Below the pieces are notes generated by a model. That model was not told the DNA's origin. It did no database searches and saw only the letters and a list, made by a program, of their open reading frames with translations. Of a stretch of 14,052 bases of DNA, positions 1 to 7,088 are shown in pieces. How positions within the stretch are numbered: position 1 is the first letter of the stretch; each line of letters starts with the position of its first letter. The DNA lies in assembly GCA_017534365.1 (NCBI GenBank), contig JAFWCS010000209.1, forward strand, positions 1-14,052, given 5' to 3'. The position numbers and the translations under genes were made by a program. The DNA is from Clostridia bacterium (lineage in GTDB: Bacteria; Bacillota; Clostridia; Oscillospirales; Acutalibacteraceae).

Positions 1-1
1 G

Positions 2-1864
2 CTGGATATCGTGATCAGCGGCCACCTGCTCGTGCAGGTCGGCGAGCATCGCACGGTGCTCGAGCCGGGCGACACAATCTCTTATGACAGCGCAACGCCC
101 CACGGCATGATCGCCGTGGACGGCAAGGACTGCGAATTCTACGCGATCGTCCTCAACCCGACCGGCGAGCCGATCCCCGAGCTGACGCAGACGGAGATCC
201 TGCGCCCGGGCAAGGTGCAGAATGTGGACACCAAGCCCCGCGTGTGGCAGAAATACGTGGAATACGACGTCGATGAAAACGGCACGCCGACCGCGGTGCG
301 CTTCAAGAACACCGACACCTTCAACTACGCCTTCGACGTCATCGACGAGATCTCCTATAAAGACCCCAACAAGCTCGCGATGCTGCACGTCGACAAGGAC
401 CACGTCGAGCGCCGCTTCACCTTCACGGACCTGCGCCACGCCTCCTCCCAGTGCGCCAACTACTTCAAGAGCCTGGGCATCAAAAAGGGCGACCGCGTGA
501 TGCTCGTGCTCAAGCGGCACTATCAGTTCTGGCTCGCGATCCTCGGTCTGCACAAGCTCGGCGCGATCGCGATCCCGGCTGTGAATCAGCTGCAGGCGCA
601 TGATTTCGAATACCGCTTCCGCACTGCGGGCGTGAACGCGATCGTCTGCACGCCGGACGGCTACACCGCCGACGAGGTGGAGATCGCCTGCAAGGGCTTC
701 CCGGAGATCCAGAAGCTGATCGTCAACGGCGAGCGCGCGGGCTGGCGCAGCTTTGACGCGGAATACAAGCTTTTCTCCTCCCACTTTGAGCGCACCGAGG
801 ACAGCCCGCAGGGCGACGACCTGATGCTGATGTATTTCACCTCCGGCACCTCGGGCAATCCGAAGATCGCCGCGCATTCCCACAAGCTCGCGCTCGGCCA
901 CTTCCAGACCGCAAAATTCTGGCACGGCGTCGATCCCGACGGCCTGCATTTCTCGATTTCCGACACCGGCTGGGCCAAGGCGGCCTGGGGCAAGCTCTAT
1001 GGCCAGTGGCTGTGCGAAGCGCCGATGTTCGTCTATGACTTCGACCGCTTCCACGCCGACGACATTCTGCCGATGTTTGCCAAGTATCAGATCACGACCT
1101 TCTGCGCGCCGCCGACGATGCTGCGCATGATGATCAAGGAGGATATTTCCAAATACGATTTCTCCTCCGTCAAGCGCATGACCACCGCGGGCGAAGCGCT
1201 CAATCCCGAGGTCTATCGCCAGTTCGAAAAAGCGACCGGCCTGCAGATCATGGAGGGCTTCGGCCAGACCGAAACCGCCGTCATCATCTGCAACATGATC
1301 GGCGCGCCGCACAAGGTCGGCTCCATGGGCAAGCCCTCGCCGATCTACAACATTCACCTGCTGGATGCGGACGGCCACGACGTTCCCGACGGCGAGACGG
1401 GCGAGATCGTGATCGACATTTCCAAGGGCCTCCCCTGCGGTCTGGCGCTCTATTATTTCAACGATCCCGAGAGCACGGCGAATACCTGGCGCGACGGCTT
1501 CTATCACACGGGTGACACCGCCTGGCGCGATGAGGACGGCTTCTATTGGTACGTCGGCCGCGTGGATGATATGATCAAATCCTCCGGCTACCGCATCGGT
1601 CCCTTCGAGATCGAAAGCGTCATCATGGAACTGCCCTACGTGCTCGAATGCGGCGTTTCTCCTGCGCCGGATGAAGTCCGCGGCCAGATCGTCAAGGCCA
1701 GCATCGTGCTCACCAAGGGCACGGAACCGACCGAGGAACTCAAAAAGGAGATCCAGGAATACGTCAAGCATCACACCGCGCCCTATAAATACCCCCGCCT
1801 GGTCGTTTTCCGCGATTCCCTGCCCAAGACCACCAGCGGCAAAATCATCCGCAAGCAATTATAA
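2..1864 (+). CDS. Cupin / medium-chain-type acyl-CoA synthetase fusion, 5' truncated
   Basis: An AMP-forming acid:CoA ligase joined to a cupin. The frame is open to the window edge. The visible start contains only the second half of a cupin barrel (PGD...TPHGM around residues 19-33, counting from the GTG at 11), so the real start is upstream and that GTG is unlikely to be used. From about residue 100 the ligase domain follows: phosphate loop YFTSGTSGNPK (275-285), DTGWAKAAWGKLYGQW, GFGQTET (416-422), YHTGD (498-502), GRVDDMIKSSGYRIGP (about 515-530) and the C-terminal PKTTSGK with catalytic Lys611. These motifs match the medium-chain (ACSM-like) synthetases, which activate short, branched or medium acids to acyl-CoA with ATP. 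The substrate cannot be read from sequence. In XRE-cupin regulators a similar cupin follows an HTH domain, so an HTH may lie upstream; that is inference. It heads the ilvE-vor operon, 33 bases before ilvE. Confidence 0.88.
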   Translation: MDIVISGHLLVQVGEHRTVLEPGDTISYDSATPHGMIAVDGKDCEFYAIVLNPTGEPIPELTQTEILRPGKVQNVDTKPRVWQKYVEYDVDENGTPTAVRFKNTDTFNYAFDVIDEISYKDPNKLAMLHVDKDHVERRFTFTDLRHASSQCANYFKSLGIKKGDRVMLVLKRHYQFWLAILGLHKLGAIAIPAVNQLQAHDFEYRFRTAGVNAIVCTPDGYTADEVEIACKGFPEIQKLIVNGERAGWRSFDAEYKLFSSHFERTEDSPQGDDLMLMYFTSGTSGNPKIAAHSHKLALGHFQTAKFWHGVDPDGLHFSISDTGWAKAAWGKLYGQWLCEAPMFVYDFDRFHADDILPMFAKYQITTFCAPPTMLRMMIKEDISKYDFSSVKRMTTAGEALNPEVYRQFEKATGLQIMEGFGQTETAVIICNMIGAPHKVGSMGKPSPIYNIHLLDADGHDVPDGETGEIVIDISKGLPCGLALYYFNDPESTANTWRDGFYHTGDTAWRDEDGFYWYVGRVDDMIKSSGYRIGPFEIESVIMELPYVLECGVSPAPDEVRGQIVKASIVLTKGTEPTEELKKEIQEYVKHHTAPYKYPRLVVFRDSLPKTTSGKIIRKQL

Positions 1865-1897
1865 TTTGCATATTAATCTTTTAAAGGAGATGTCAAT

Positions 1898-2971
1898 ATG
1901 GAACTGAACATTCAAATCACCAAAACGACGGCCCCGAAAGCCAAACCGACTGACGAAAGCAAGCTCGGCTTCGGCAAGATCTTCACCGATCACATGTTTG
2001 TGATGGATTACGCGCCCGAGCAGGGCTGGCATGACGCCCGCATCATCCCCTTCGGTCCGCTGCCGATCCACCCCGCTTCCACCGTGCTGCACTACGGCGC
2101 CGAGATCTTTGAGGGTCTGAAGGCGTACCGCACCGTCAACGGCGAAATCAAGATGTTCCGCCCGATGGAGAATATCCGCCGCCTCAACAACAGCGCCGAG
2201 CGTCTGTGCCTGCCGCAGATCGACGAGGACTTCTGCCTGAAGATCTTCGACACGCTGGTCGAGCTTGAGAAGGATTGGATCCCCCATCAGGAGGGCACCT
2301 CCCTGTATCTGCGTCCCTTCCTCTTCGGCAACGATGAGAATCTGGGCGTCCATGCAGTCCACAAGGCGACCTTCGTGCTCATCTGCTCCCCGGTCGGCGC
2401 TTACTATGCCGAGGGCATCAACCCCGTCAAGATCGCGATCGAATCCGAAGACGTGCGCGCCGTGCGCGGCGGCACCGGCTATGCCAAGTGCGGCGGCAAC
2501 TACGCAGCCAGCCTGCGCGCCGGCGAAAAGGCCGAGCAGAAGGGCTTCACCCAGGTGCTCTGGCTCGACGGCGTGGAGCGCAAATATATCGAAGAGGTCG
2601 GCTCGATGAACGTCATGTTCAAGATCGCCGGCGAGATCATCACCCCGAAGCTGACCGGCTCCGTGCTGCCCGGCATCACCCGCAAATCCTGCGTGGAGCT
2701 GCTCAAGGAAAAGGGCTATCCCGTCAGCGAGCGTCTGATCTCCGTGGACGAGCTGTTTGACGCAGCGAAGAACGGCACCCTCGAGGAAGCCTGGGGCACC
2801 GGCACGGCCGCGGTCGTTTCGCCGATCGGCTGGCTGAGCTACAAGGGCGAGGAATTCACCGTCAACGGCGGCAAGATCGGCGACGTGACGCAGGCGCTCT
2901 ATGACGAGCTGACCGGCATCCAGTGGGGCAAGCTTGAGGATACGCACAACTGGTGCCACAAGGTATGCTGA
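1898..2971 (+). CDS. ilvE: Branched-chain amino acid aminotransferase
   Basis: PLP-dependent fold-type IV aminotransferase interconverting valine, leucine or isoleucine with their 2-oxo acids, using 2-oxoglutarate/glutamate. Its 357 residues fit the longer BCAT subgroup. Visible signatures are the N-terminal HYGAEIFEGLKAYR (65-78), YLRPFLF (137-143), the PLP-binding lysine in GTGYAKCGGNYA (Lys197), EEVGSMNVMF (232-241) and the cofactor phosphate loop GTGTAAVVSPIG (300-311). The start is supported by AAAGGAG at 1883-1889, eight bases before the ATG. It sits 33 bases after the acyl-CoA synthetase, and its stop overlaps the next gene (ATGCTGA), so it is co-transcribed. In this setting it supplies or consumes the 2-oxo acids handled by the oxidoreductase downstream. 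D-amino acid and aminodeoxychorismate enzymes share the fold but are shorter and lack this motif set. Confidence 0.96.
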   Translation: MELNIQITKTTAPKAKPTDESKLGFGKIFTDHMFVMDYAPEQGWHDARIIPFGPLPIHPASTVLHYGAEIFEGLKAYRTVNGEIKMFRPMENIRRLNNSAERLCLPQIDEDFCLKIFDTLVELEKDWIPHQEGTSLYLRPFLFGNDENLGVHAVHKATFVLICSPVGAYYAEGINPVKIAIESEDVRAVRGGTGYAKCGGNYAASLRAGEKAEQKGFTQVLWLDGVERKYIEEVGSMNVMFKIAGEIITPKLTGSVLPGITRKSCVELLKEKGYPVSERLISVDELFDAAKNGTLEEAWGTGTAAVVSPIGWLSYKGEEFTVNGGKIGDVTQALYDELTGIQWGKLEDTHNWCHKVC

Positions 2972-3609
2972 CACGCCGCATCACCCTTTTTTGCGGCCAT
3001 TACGGCAGCGGCAAAACGAACCTCGCGGTCAACGCGGCCTTCCTGCTGAAGAAGCAGGGCTTCGACGTTGCGATCGCGGATCTGGATATCGTCAACCCCT
3101 ACTTCCGCACCAAGGACAGTGAAGCGGAGCTGCGCGCGGCGGGGATCGAAGTGATCAGCCTGCCCTTTGCCAACAGCAGCGTCGATCTGCCCGCTCTGCC
3201 GAGCGAAGCTTATTCGCTTGTGCAGAACCGGCAGCGCAAGGCCGTGCTGGACATCGGCGGCGACGACCGGGGCGCCTACGCCCTGGGCCGCTATGTGCCG
3301 GCGATTCTGGAAGAAAATGATTTTGACATGCTTTACGTCGTCAATTTCTACCGCCCGCTCACCCGGACGGCGCAGGATGCGCTCGTTGTGATGCGGGAGA
3401 TCGAGGCCGCCTGCGGCCTCCCCTTCACCGGGATCGTCAACAACTCCAATCTCGGAGAAGAAACCACGCTTGCAGACGTCACGGCCACCGCGCAGGAAGC
3501 GGAAGCGCTCTCAGCGCTTTGCACGCTGCCGGTCGTTTTCACCGCCGCGCGCGCTGAAATCGCCGCGCCGGGGATGCTGCCGCTGACGCTGCAAAAGAAA
3601 TACTATTGA
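2965..3609 (+). CDS. P-loop ATPase of unknown role, embedded in the vor operon
   Basis: A 214-residue soluble nucleotide-binding protein with a Walker A GHYGSGKT (11-18), a second conserved block ADLDIVNPYFR (38-48) resembling the deviant-switch region of MinD/ParA/CobB-type (SIMIBI) NTPases, a Walker B-like VLDIGGDD (94-101), and a base-recognition-like NNSN further on. The ATG at 2965 is preferred over the in-frame GTG at 2953: it overlaps the ilvE stop as ATGCTGA, typical of translational coupling, and leaves a normal short lead into the P-loop. No strong Shine-Dalgarno is visible, consistent with coupling. The ferredoxin gene starts 17 bases after its stop. The protein has no transmembrane segment or DNA-binding motif that I can see. 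Its place between ilvE and the oxidoreductase subunits suggests a role tied to that complex, such as cofactor or metal-cluster maturation or regulation, but this is inference only. Confidence 0.85.
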   Translation: MLTRRITLFCGHYGSGKTNLAVNAAFLLKKQGFDVAIADLDIVNPYFRTKDSEAELRAAGIEVISLPFANSSVDLPALPSEAYSLVQNRQRKAVLDIGGDDRGAYALGRYVPAILEENDFDMLYVVNFYRPLTRTAQDALVVMREIEAACGLPFTGIVNNSNLGEETTLADVTATAQEAEALSALCTLPVVFTAARAEIAAPGMLPLTLQKKYY

Positions 3610-3626
3610 AACAGGAGAACTTGCAT

Positions 3627-3833
3627 ATGGCAAAAGTAACCTTTAAAACAGATATCTGCAAGGGCTGCGGACTCTGCGTTTCCGCCTGCCCGAAGCACAT
3701 TCTGATCATCGCAAAAGACAAGATCAACCGCAAGGGGCATTCCCCCGCAGAGATGACCGATCAAAGCCAGTGCATCGGCTGCGCCTTCTGCGCGACGATG
3801 TGCCCGGACTGCGTGATCACGGTGGAAAAGTGA
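3627..3833 (+). CDS. vorD: 2[4Fe-4S] ferredoxin subunit of 2-oxoacid oxidoreductase
   Basis: A 68-residue bacterial-type ferredoxin that carries electrons between the thiamine site of the oxidoreductase and free ferredoxin. Two complete CxxCxxCxxxCP motifs are present: Cys11, 14, 17 and 21, and Cys49, 52, 55 and 59, enough for two [4Fe-4S] clusters. An extra Cys62 follows the second motif. The start at the ATG is supported by CAGGAG at 3612-3617, nine bases upstream. The gene lies 17 bases after the P-loop ATPase and 10 bases before the alpha subunit, the usual delta-alpha-beta-gamma order of four-subunit Vor/Kor enzymes. The fold and clusters are certain. Assignment to the 2-oxoisovalerate rather than the 2-oxoglutarate enzyme rests on the neighbouring ilvE. 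Confidence 0.9.
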   Translation: MAKVTFKTDICKGCGLCVSACPKHILIIAKDKINRKGHSPAEMTDQSQCIGCAFCATMCPDCVITVEK

Positions 3834-3843
3834 GGTGTTGAAG

Positions 3844-4905
3844 ATGGCAGAAAAAGTTTTGATGAAGGGCAACGAGGCGATCGCCGAGGCTGCCATTCGC
3901 GCGGGCTGCCGCCACTATTTCGGCTACCCGATCACCCCGCAGACCGAGCTGGCCGCCTATATGGCCAAGCGCATGCCGAAGATCGGCGGCGTCTTCCTGC
4001 AGGCGGAAAGTGAAGTTGCCGCGATCAACATGGTCTACGGCGTTGCCTCCACGGGCAAGCGCGTGATGACCTCCTCCTCCTCGCCGGGCGTGTCCCTCAA
4101 GCAGGAGGGCATCTCCTACATCGCAGGCTCCGATCTGCCGGCGCTGATCGTCAACGTCCAGCGCGGCGGCCCGGGCCTTGGCGGCATTCAGCCCTCGCAG
4201 TCCGATTATTATCAGGCGACTAAGGGCGGCGGCCACGGCGACTATCACCTGATCGTGCTCACCCCCGCCTCCGTGCAGGAGATGGCCGATCTGACGAGCC
4301 TGGCCTTTGACCTGGCCGATAAATACCGCATGCCCTCCATGCTGCTTGCCGACGGCACGATGGGTCAGATGATGGAGCCCGTGATCCTCCCCGAGGAGCA
4401 CGTCAACCGCATCGACAAGCCCTGGGCCGTCACCGGCACGCAGATGCAGCGCAAGCACAACATCATCAATTCCCTCTATCTCGTGCCCGAAGAGCTCGAG
4501 CGCACGAATTTCGAGCGCTATGAGCGCTACGCGCAGATCGAGAAAGAGGAAGTCCGCTATGAGAGCTACATGATGGATGACGCGGAATACTGCCTGGTCG
4601 CCTTCGGCATCGCCGCGCGTGTTTCCAAAAACGCAGTCGTGGCCCTGCGCGCAAAGGGCGTCAAGGCCGGTCTGATCCGCCCGATCACGGTCTGGCCCTT
4701 CCCGAAGGCGCCGATCGCCGAGGCGGCGAAGCACGTGAAGGCCTTTGTCTCCGTGGAGCTTTCCATGGGGCAGATGATCGACGATATCCGTCTGGCGCAG
4801 AATTGCGAGAAGCCCGTCGTGCTCTGCAACCGCGCCGGCGGCATGATTCCCGACCCCGCGCAGATCATTGCCGCGGTCGAGGCGCTGAAAGGAGGCAATG
4901 ACTGA
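3844..4905 (+). CDS. vorB: 2-oxoacid:ferredoxin oxidoreductase alpha subunit (2-oxoisovalerate type)
   Basis: Subunit carrying the pyrimidine-binding half of the thiamine diphosphate site in a CoA-dependent 2-oxoacid:ferredoxin oxidoreductase, which converts a 2-oxo acid and CoA to acyl-CoA, CO2 and reduced ferredoxin. At 353 residues it has the family's N-terminal GYPITPQTE (27-35), then QAESEVAAINMVYG, the SSSSPGVSLKQEG segment and VQRGGPGLGG, plus a C-terminal domain with RPITVWPFP. The start chosen is the ATG at 3844, because GAGGTG at 3832-3837 is correctly spaced for it; the in-frame GTG at 3835 lies inside that site. The stop overlaps the next start as TGATG. The sequence resembles proteins annotated VorB. 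The closely related 2-oxoglutarate enzyme (KorA) remains possible, but ilvE and an acyl-CoA synthetase in the same operon favour branched-chain substrates. Confidence 0.88.
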   Translation: MAEKVLMKGNEAIAEAAIRAGCRHYFGYPITPQTELAAYMAKRMPKIGGVFLQAESEVAAINMVYGVASTGKRVMTSSSSPGVSLKQEGISYIAGSDLPALIVNVQRGGPGLGGIQPSQSDYYQATKGGGHGDYHLIVLTPASVQEMADLTSLAFDLADKYRMPSMLLADGTMGQMMEPVILPEEHVNRIDKPWAVTGTQMQRKHNIINSLYLVPEELERTNFERYERYAQIEKEEVRYESYMMDDAEYCLVAFGIAARVSKNAVVALRAKGVKAGLIRPITVWPFPKAPIAEAAKHVKAFVSVELSMGQMIDDIRLAQNCEKPVVLCNRAGGMIPDPAQIIAAVEALKGGND

Positions 4906-5660
4906 TGGCCATCGTCTTTGAAAAACCGAAAAGCCTGACGGACGCCGAGCTGCATTATTGCCCCGGCTGCACCCACGGCATCATCCACCGTCTGGTCGCG
5001 GATGCGATCGACACCCTCGGCGTTGAGGGCCGCACGATCGGCGTTGCTCCGGTCGGCTGCGCCGTCATGGCATATAACTACTTTGCCTGCGACATGGTCG
5101 AGGCAGCGCACGGCCGCGCGCCGGCTGTTGCGACCGGTCTCAAGCGTTCTCTGCCGGAGAATATCATCTTCACCTATCAGGGCGACGGCGATCTGGCCTC
5201 CATCGGCATGGCGGAGACCGTTCACGCCGCGACCCGCAATGAGAATATCACCGTCATCTTCGTCAACAATGCCATTTACGGCATGACCGGCGGCCAGATG
5301 GCGCCCACCTCCCTGCCCGGGCAGGTCACCCAGACCTCGCCCTACGGCCGCGACGTTGCAACGGCGGGCTACCCCGTCAAGATCAGCGAACTGCTCGCCG
5401 CGCTGGACGGCCCGGAATTCATTGCCCGCGTGGCGGTCAACAACGTCAAAAACGTGCGCAATGCGAAGAAGACGATCGAGAAGGCCTTCCGCAATCAGAT
5501 GGAAGGCAAGGGCTTCTCGCTCGTGGAGGTCGTTTCCTCCTGCCCGACGAACTGGGGCATGACGCCGGATCAGGCGCTTGCCTGGATCGACGAGAAGATG
5601 ATCCCCTACTATCCGCTCGGCGTATATAAAGACAAAAGTGCAGAGGAGGCGACGAAATGA
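4905..5660 (+). CDS. vorA: 2-oxoacid:ferredoxin oxidoreductase beta subunit, thiamine diphosphate-binding
   Basis: A 251-residue catalytic subunit holding the diphosphate half of the thiamine site. It shows CPGC (19-22) near the N-terminus followed by THGIIHR, as in beta subunits of Vor/Kor enzymes; the thiamine diphosphate/Mg motif GDGDLASIG (93-101); and the downstream VNNAIYGMTGGQ (120-131), whose Asn pair completes the metal-binding motif. Start: AAAGGAGG at 4888-4895 lies nine bases before the ATG, which overlaps the alpha stop by one base. The gamma start overlaps this gene's end by four bases (ATGA). It forms the active site together with the alpha subunit. Substrate assignment to branched-chain 2-oxo acids is by context; the motifs are shared with 2-oxoglutarate and pyruvate relatives. 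Confidence 0.9.
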   Translation: MAIVFEKPKSLTDAELHYCPGCTHGIIHRLVADAIDTLGVEGRTIGVAPVGCAVMAYNYFACDMVEAAHGRAPAVATGLKRSLPENIIFTYQGDGDLASIGMAETVHAATRNENITVIFVNNAIYGMTGGQMAPTSLPGQVTQTSPYGRDVATAGYPVKISELLAALDGPEFIARVAVNNVKNVRNAKKTIEKAFRNQMEGKGFSLVEVVSSCPTNWGMTPDQALAWIDEKMIPYYPLGVYKDKSAEEATK

Positions 5661-6190
5661 CGACCCAGATCCTGTTTGCGGGCTTCGGCGGTCAGGGCAT
5701 CCTGTTTGCCGGCAAATTTCTCGCCTATAAAGGCCTGATGGAAGAAAAGCAGCTCAGCTGGCTTCCCTCCTACGGCCCCGAAATGCGCGGCGGCACTGCG
5801 AACTGCAGCGTCATCATCAGCGACGAGCCGGTCGGCTCTCCGATCGTTTCCGAGCCGGACGTGCTTGTGGCCATGAACCTGCCTTCGCTGGATAAATACG
5901 AAGATGCGGTCGTGCCCGGCGGCATGATCCTCGTGGATTCCACGCTGATCGAGCGCAAAGTCAAGCGTGACGACGTCAAGGTGTTCTATATCCCCGCCAC
6001 CCGACTGGCCGGCGAGCTCGGCACCCCGACGCTGGCGAATATGATCATCACCGGCAAACTGATCCGCGAATGCGACGCGATCTCCTATGATCATCTGGAG
6101 GATGCGCTGCACAAGGTCGTTTCCGCGCGGCGCGCGAATCTCTTTGACGCAAACCTGAACGCCATCAATTGCGGCTATCAGTACGAATGA
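5657..6190 (+). CDS. vorC: 2-oxoacid:ferredoxin oxidoreductase gamma subunit
   Basis: A 177-residue gamma-type subunit. It has the glycine-rich [12 protein letters not shown] (9-20) at the N-terminus and the family's [14 protein letters not shown] (37-50), followed by a typical [10 protein letters not shown] stretch. In characterised members this domain takes part in CoA binding and subunit assembly; that is family knowledge. A purine-rich GAGGAGG just upstream and the ATGA overlap with the beta stop fix the start and imply translational coupling. It is the last gene of the operon, and an intrinsic terminator begins 11 bases after its stop. Length is as expected, with no truncation. Confidence 0.9.
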   Translation: MTTQILFAGFGGQGILFAGKFLAYKGLMEEKQLSWLPSYGPEMRGGTANCSVIISDEPVGSPIVSEPDVLVAMNLPSLDKYEDAVVPGGMILVDSTLIERKVKRDDVKVFYIPATRLAGELGTPTLANMIITGKLIRECDAISYDHLEDALHKVVSARRANLFDANLNAINCGYQYE

Positions 6191-6200
6191 TCCTGTTTTC

Positions 6201-6240
6201 AAGCGGCTCTGTCCCCGCGGCAGAGCCGCTTTTTCCTTTT
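6201..6240 (+). terminator. Intrinsic terminator of the ilvE-vor operon
   Basis: A perfect 11-base-pair stem (AAGCGGCTCTG at 6201-6211 with CAGAGCCGCTT at 6221-6231) with a 9-base loop is followed directly by a T-rich run to 6240. It lies 11 bases after the gamma subunit stop, so it should end the operon transcript. Confidence 0.92.
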
Positions 6241-6261
6241 TTCGCCACACTTTCATAATTC

Positions 6262-6305
6262 TGTAACTTTTTCGTATGCTGTTCGCATAAACTTTGTGAT
6301 AAGAT
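6262..6305 (+). promoter_or_regulatory. Candidate promoter for the two-gene membrane protein unit
   Basis: The short gap between the operon terminator and the next gene becomes locally AT-rich. Two weak sigma-A-like readings are possible: TGTAAC (6262-6267) with CATAAA (6286-6291) at 18-base spacing, or an extended -10 reading TGTGATAAG (6295-6303) with no good -35. A promoter is expected here because a terminator lies just upstream, but the exact elements are uncertain. Confidence 0.3.
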
Positions 6306-6341
6306 CATCGCAGACTCCCTGAAAGGACCGCAACCTGACCT

Positions 6342-7061
6342 ATGAAGCTGAAACTTAAGCGCAAGCTCCGCGCGGAGCTTGCCGCTCTGCGCAAGGAGAT
6401 CTCCCTGCCGGAATACCTGTTCTGGTGGCTTTGCCGCCTGATCATGATCGCATTTGCGATCCGCGAATGCATCCTCAAGAGCGACACGGACTATTTTCGC
6501 CTGCAGATGATCGGCGTCTCGGCGCTGCAGTTCGTGCTGCCGATGCTGCATCTGCTGCCGCGGCGTTATTTCACCCTCGCGCGTCTGAGCTATCACGCGC
6601 AGACTGTTGCCGGCATGATGGCGGTGATCCCCTGCGTGCTGGGCAACTGCCTGCAGCTCTATGAGCGCTTCTGGTGGTTTGACTGCTTTGTGCATCTGCT
6701 CGCCGGGATCGTGATCGTGCCGATCGGCGTCATGCTGATCAATGCCGCCGCAAACGGAAAAGAACGGCTCTCTCCGCTGGCGGCCTCCGCTGTCGGCTTC
6801 GGGCTCTCCTGTTTCCTGTCGCTCGGCTGGGAGTGCTATGAATTCCTGTTCGACTGGTTCACCGGCTGCAACACGCAGAACTGGAACGGCACGCCGGTGG
6901 GGCCGCTGATCGACCGGATCCCGACCGATCCGCAGCGTTATCCTCTCTTTGACACCTTGTCCGACATGCTGGCGGGCCTGCTCGGCGCGCTGCTGGCCGC
7001 CATTGCCCTGCGGCTTTGGATGGAACACCGTGCCCGCACGCCCCGCAAGCCTACATCATAA
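6342..7061 (+). CDS. Six-helix membrane protein, YjdF/DUF2238-like
   Basis: A 239-residue integral membrane protein with a basic, amphipathic N-terminus (KLKLKRKLR) and about six hydrophobic segments, near residues 24-43, 54-72, 87-106, 112-133, 146-165 and 205-226. Polar residues inside the helices are striking: FDCFVHLLAG (113-122), WECYEFLFDW (163-172) and DTLSDMLAGLLGA (204-216). This D...H / WE..EF.D / DT..DM..GLLGA pattern is what I associate with the YjdF/DUF2238 family of uncharacterised membrane proteins, and such residues could form an active or ion-binding site within the membrane. The ATG is the first possible start, because a stop lies two codons upstream. The best ribosome site, GAAAGGA (6321-6327), is 14 bases away, rather far. 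It is likely co-transcribed with the zinc-ribbon gene 27 bases downstream. Function is unknown. Confidence 0.82.
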   Translation: MKLKLKRKLRAELAALRKEISLPEYLFWWLCRLIMIAFAIRECILKSDTDYFRLQMIGVSALQFVLPMLHLLPRRYFTLARLSYHAQTVAGMMAVIPCVLGNCLQLYERFWWFDCFVHLLAGIVIVPIGVMLINAAANGKERLSPLAASAVGFGLSCFLSLGWECYEFLFDWFTGCNTQNWNGTPVGPLIDRIPTDPQRYPLFDTLSDMLAGLLGALLAAIALRLWMEHRARTPRKPTS

Positions 7062-7088
7062 AACAATCTGCACCCGGGAGGTATTGTT

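Noticed and set aside
2953..2967. GTG at 2953 as start of the P-loop ATPase
   Set aside because: The ATG at 2965 forms a standard stop-start overlap with ilvE, and the four extra residues would add nothing to the domain.
1859..2974. 371-codon open frame on the - strand opposite ilvE
   Set aside because: It is a shadow of the aminotransferase reading frame, with no motifs and no ribosome site.
3817..4734. Long open frame on the - strand opposite the alpha subunit gene
   Set aside because: It lies wholly over a well-supported coding gene, and its product is low-complexity His/Arg/Ala/Gly-rich with no family signature.
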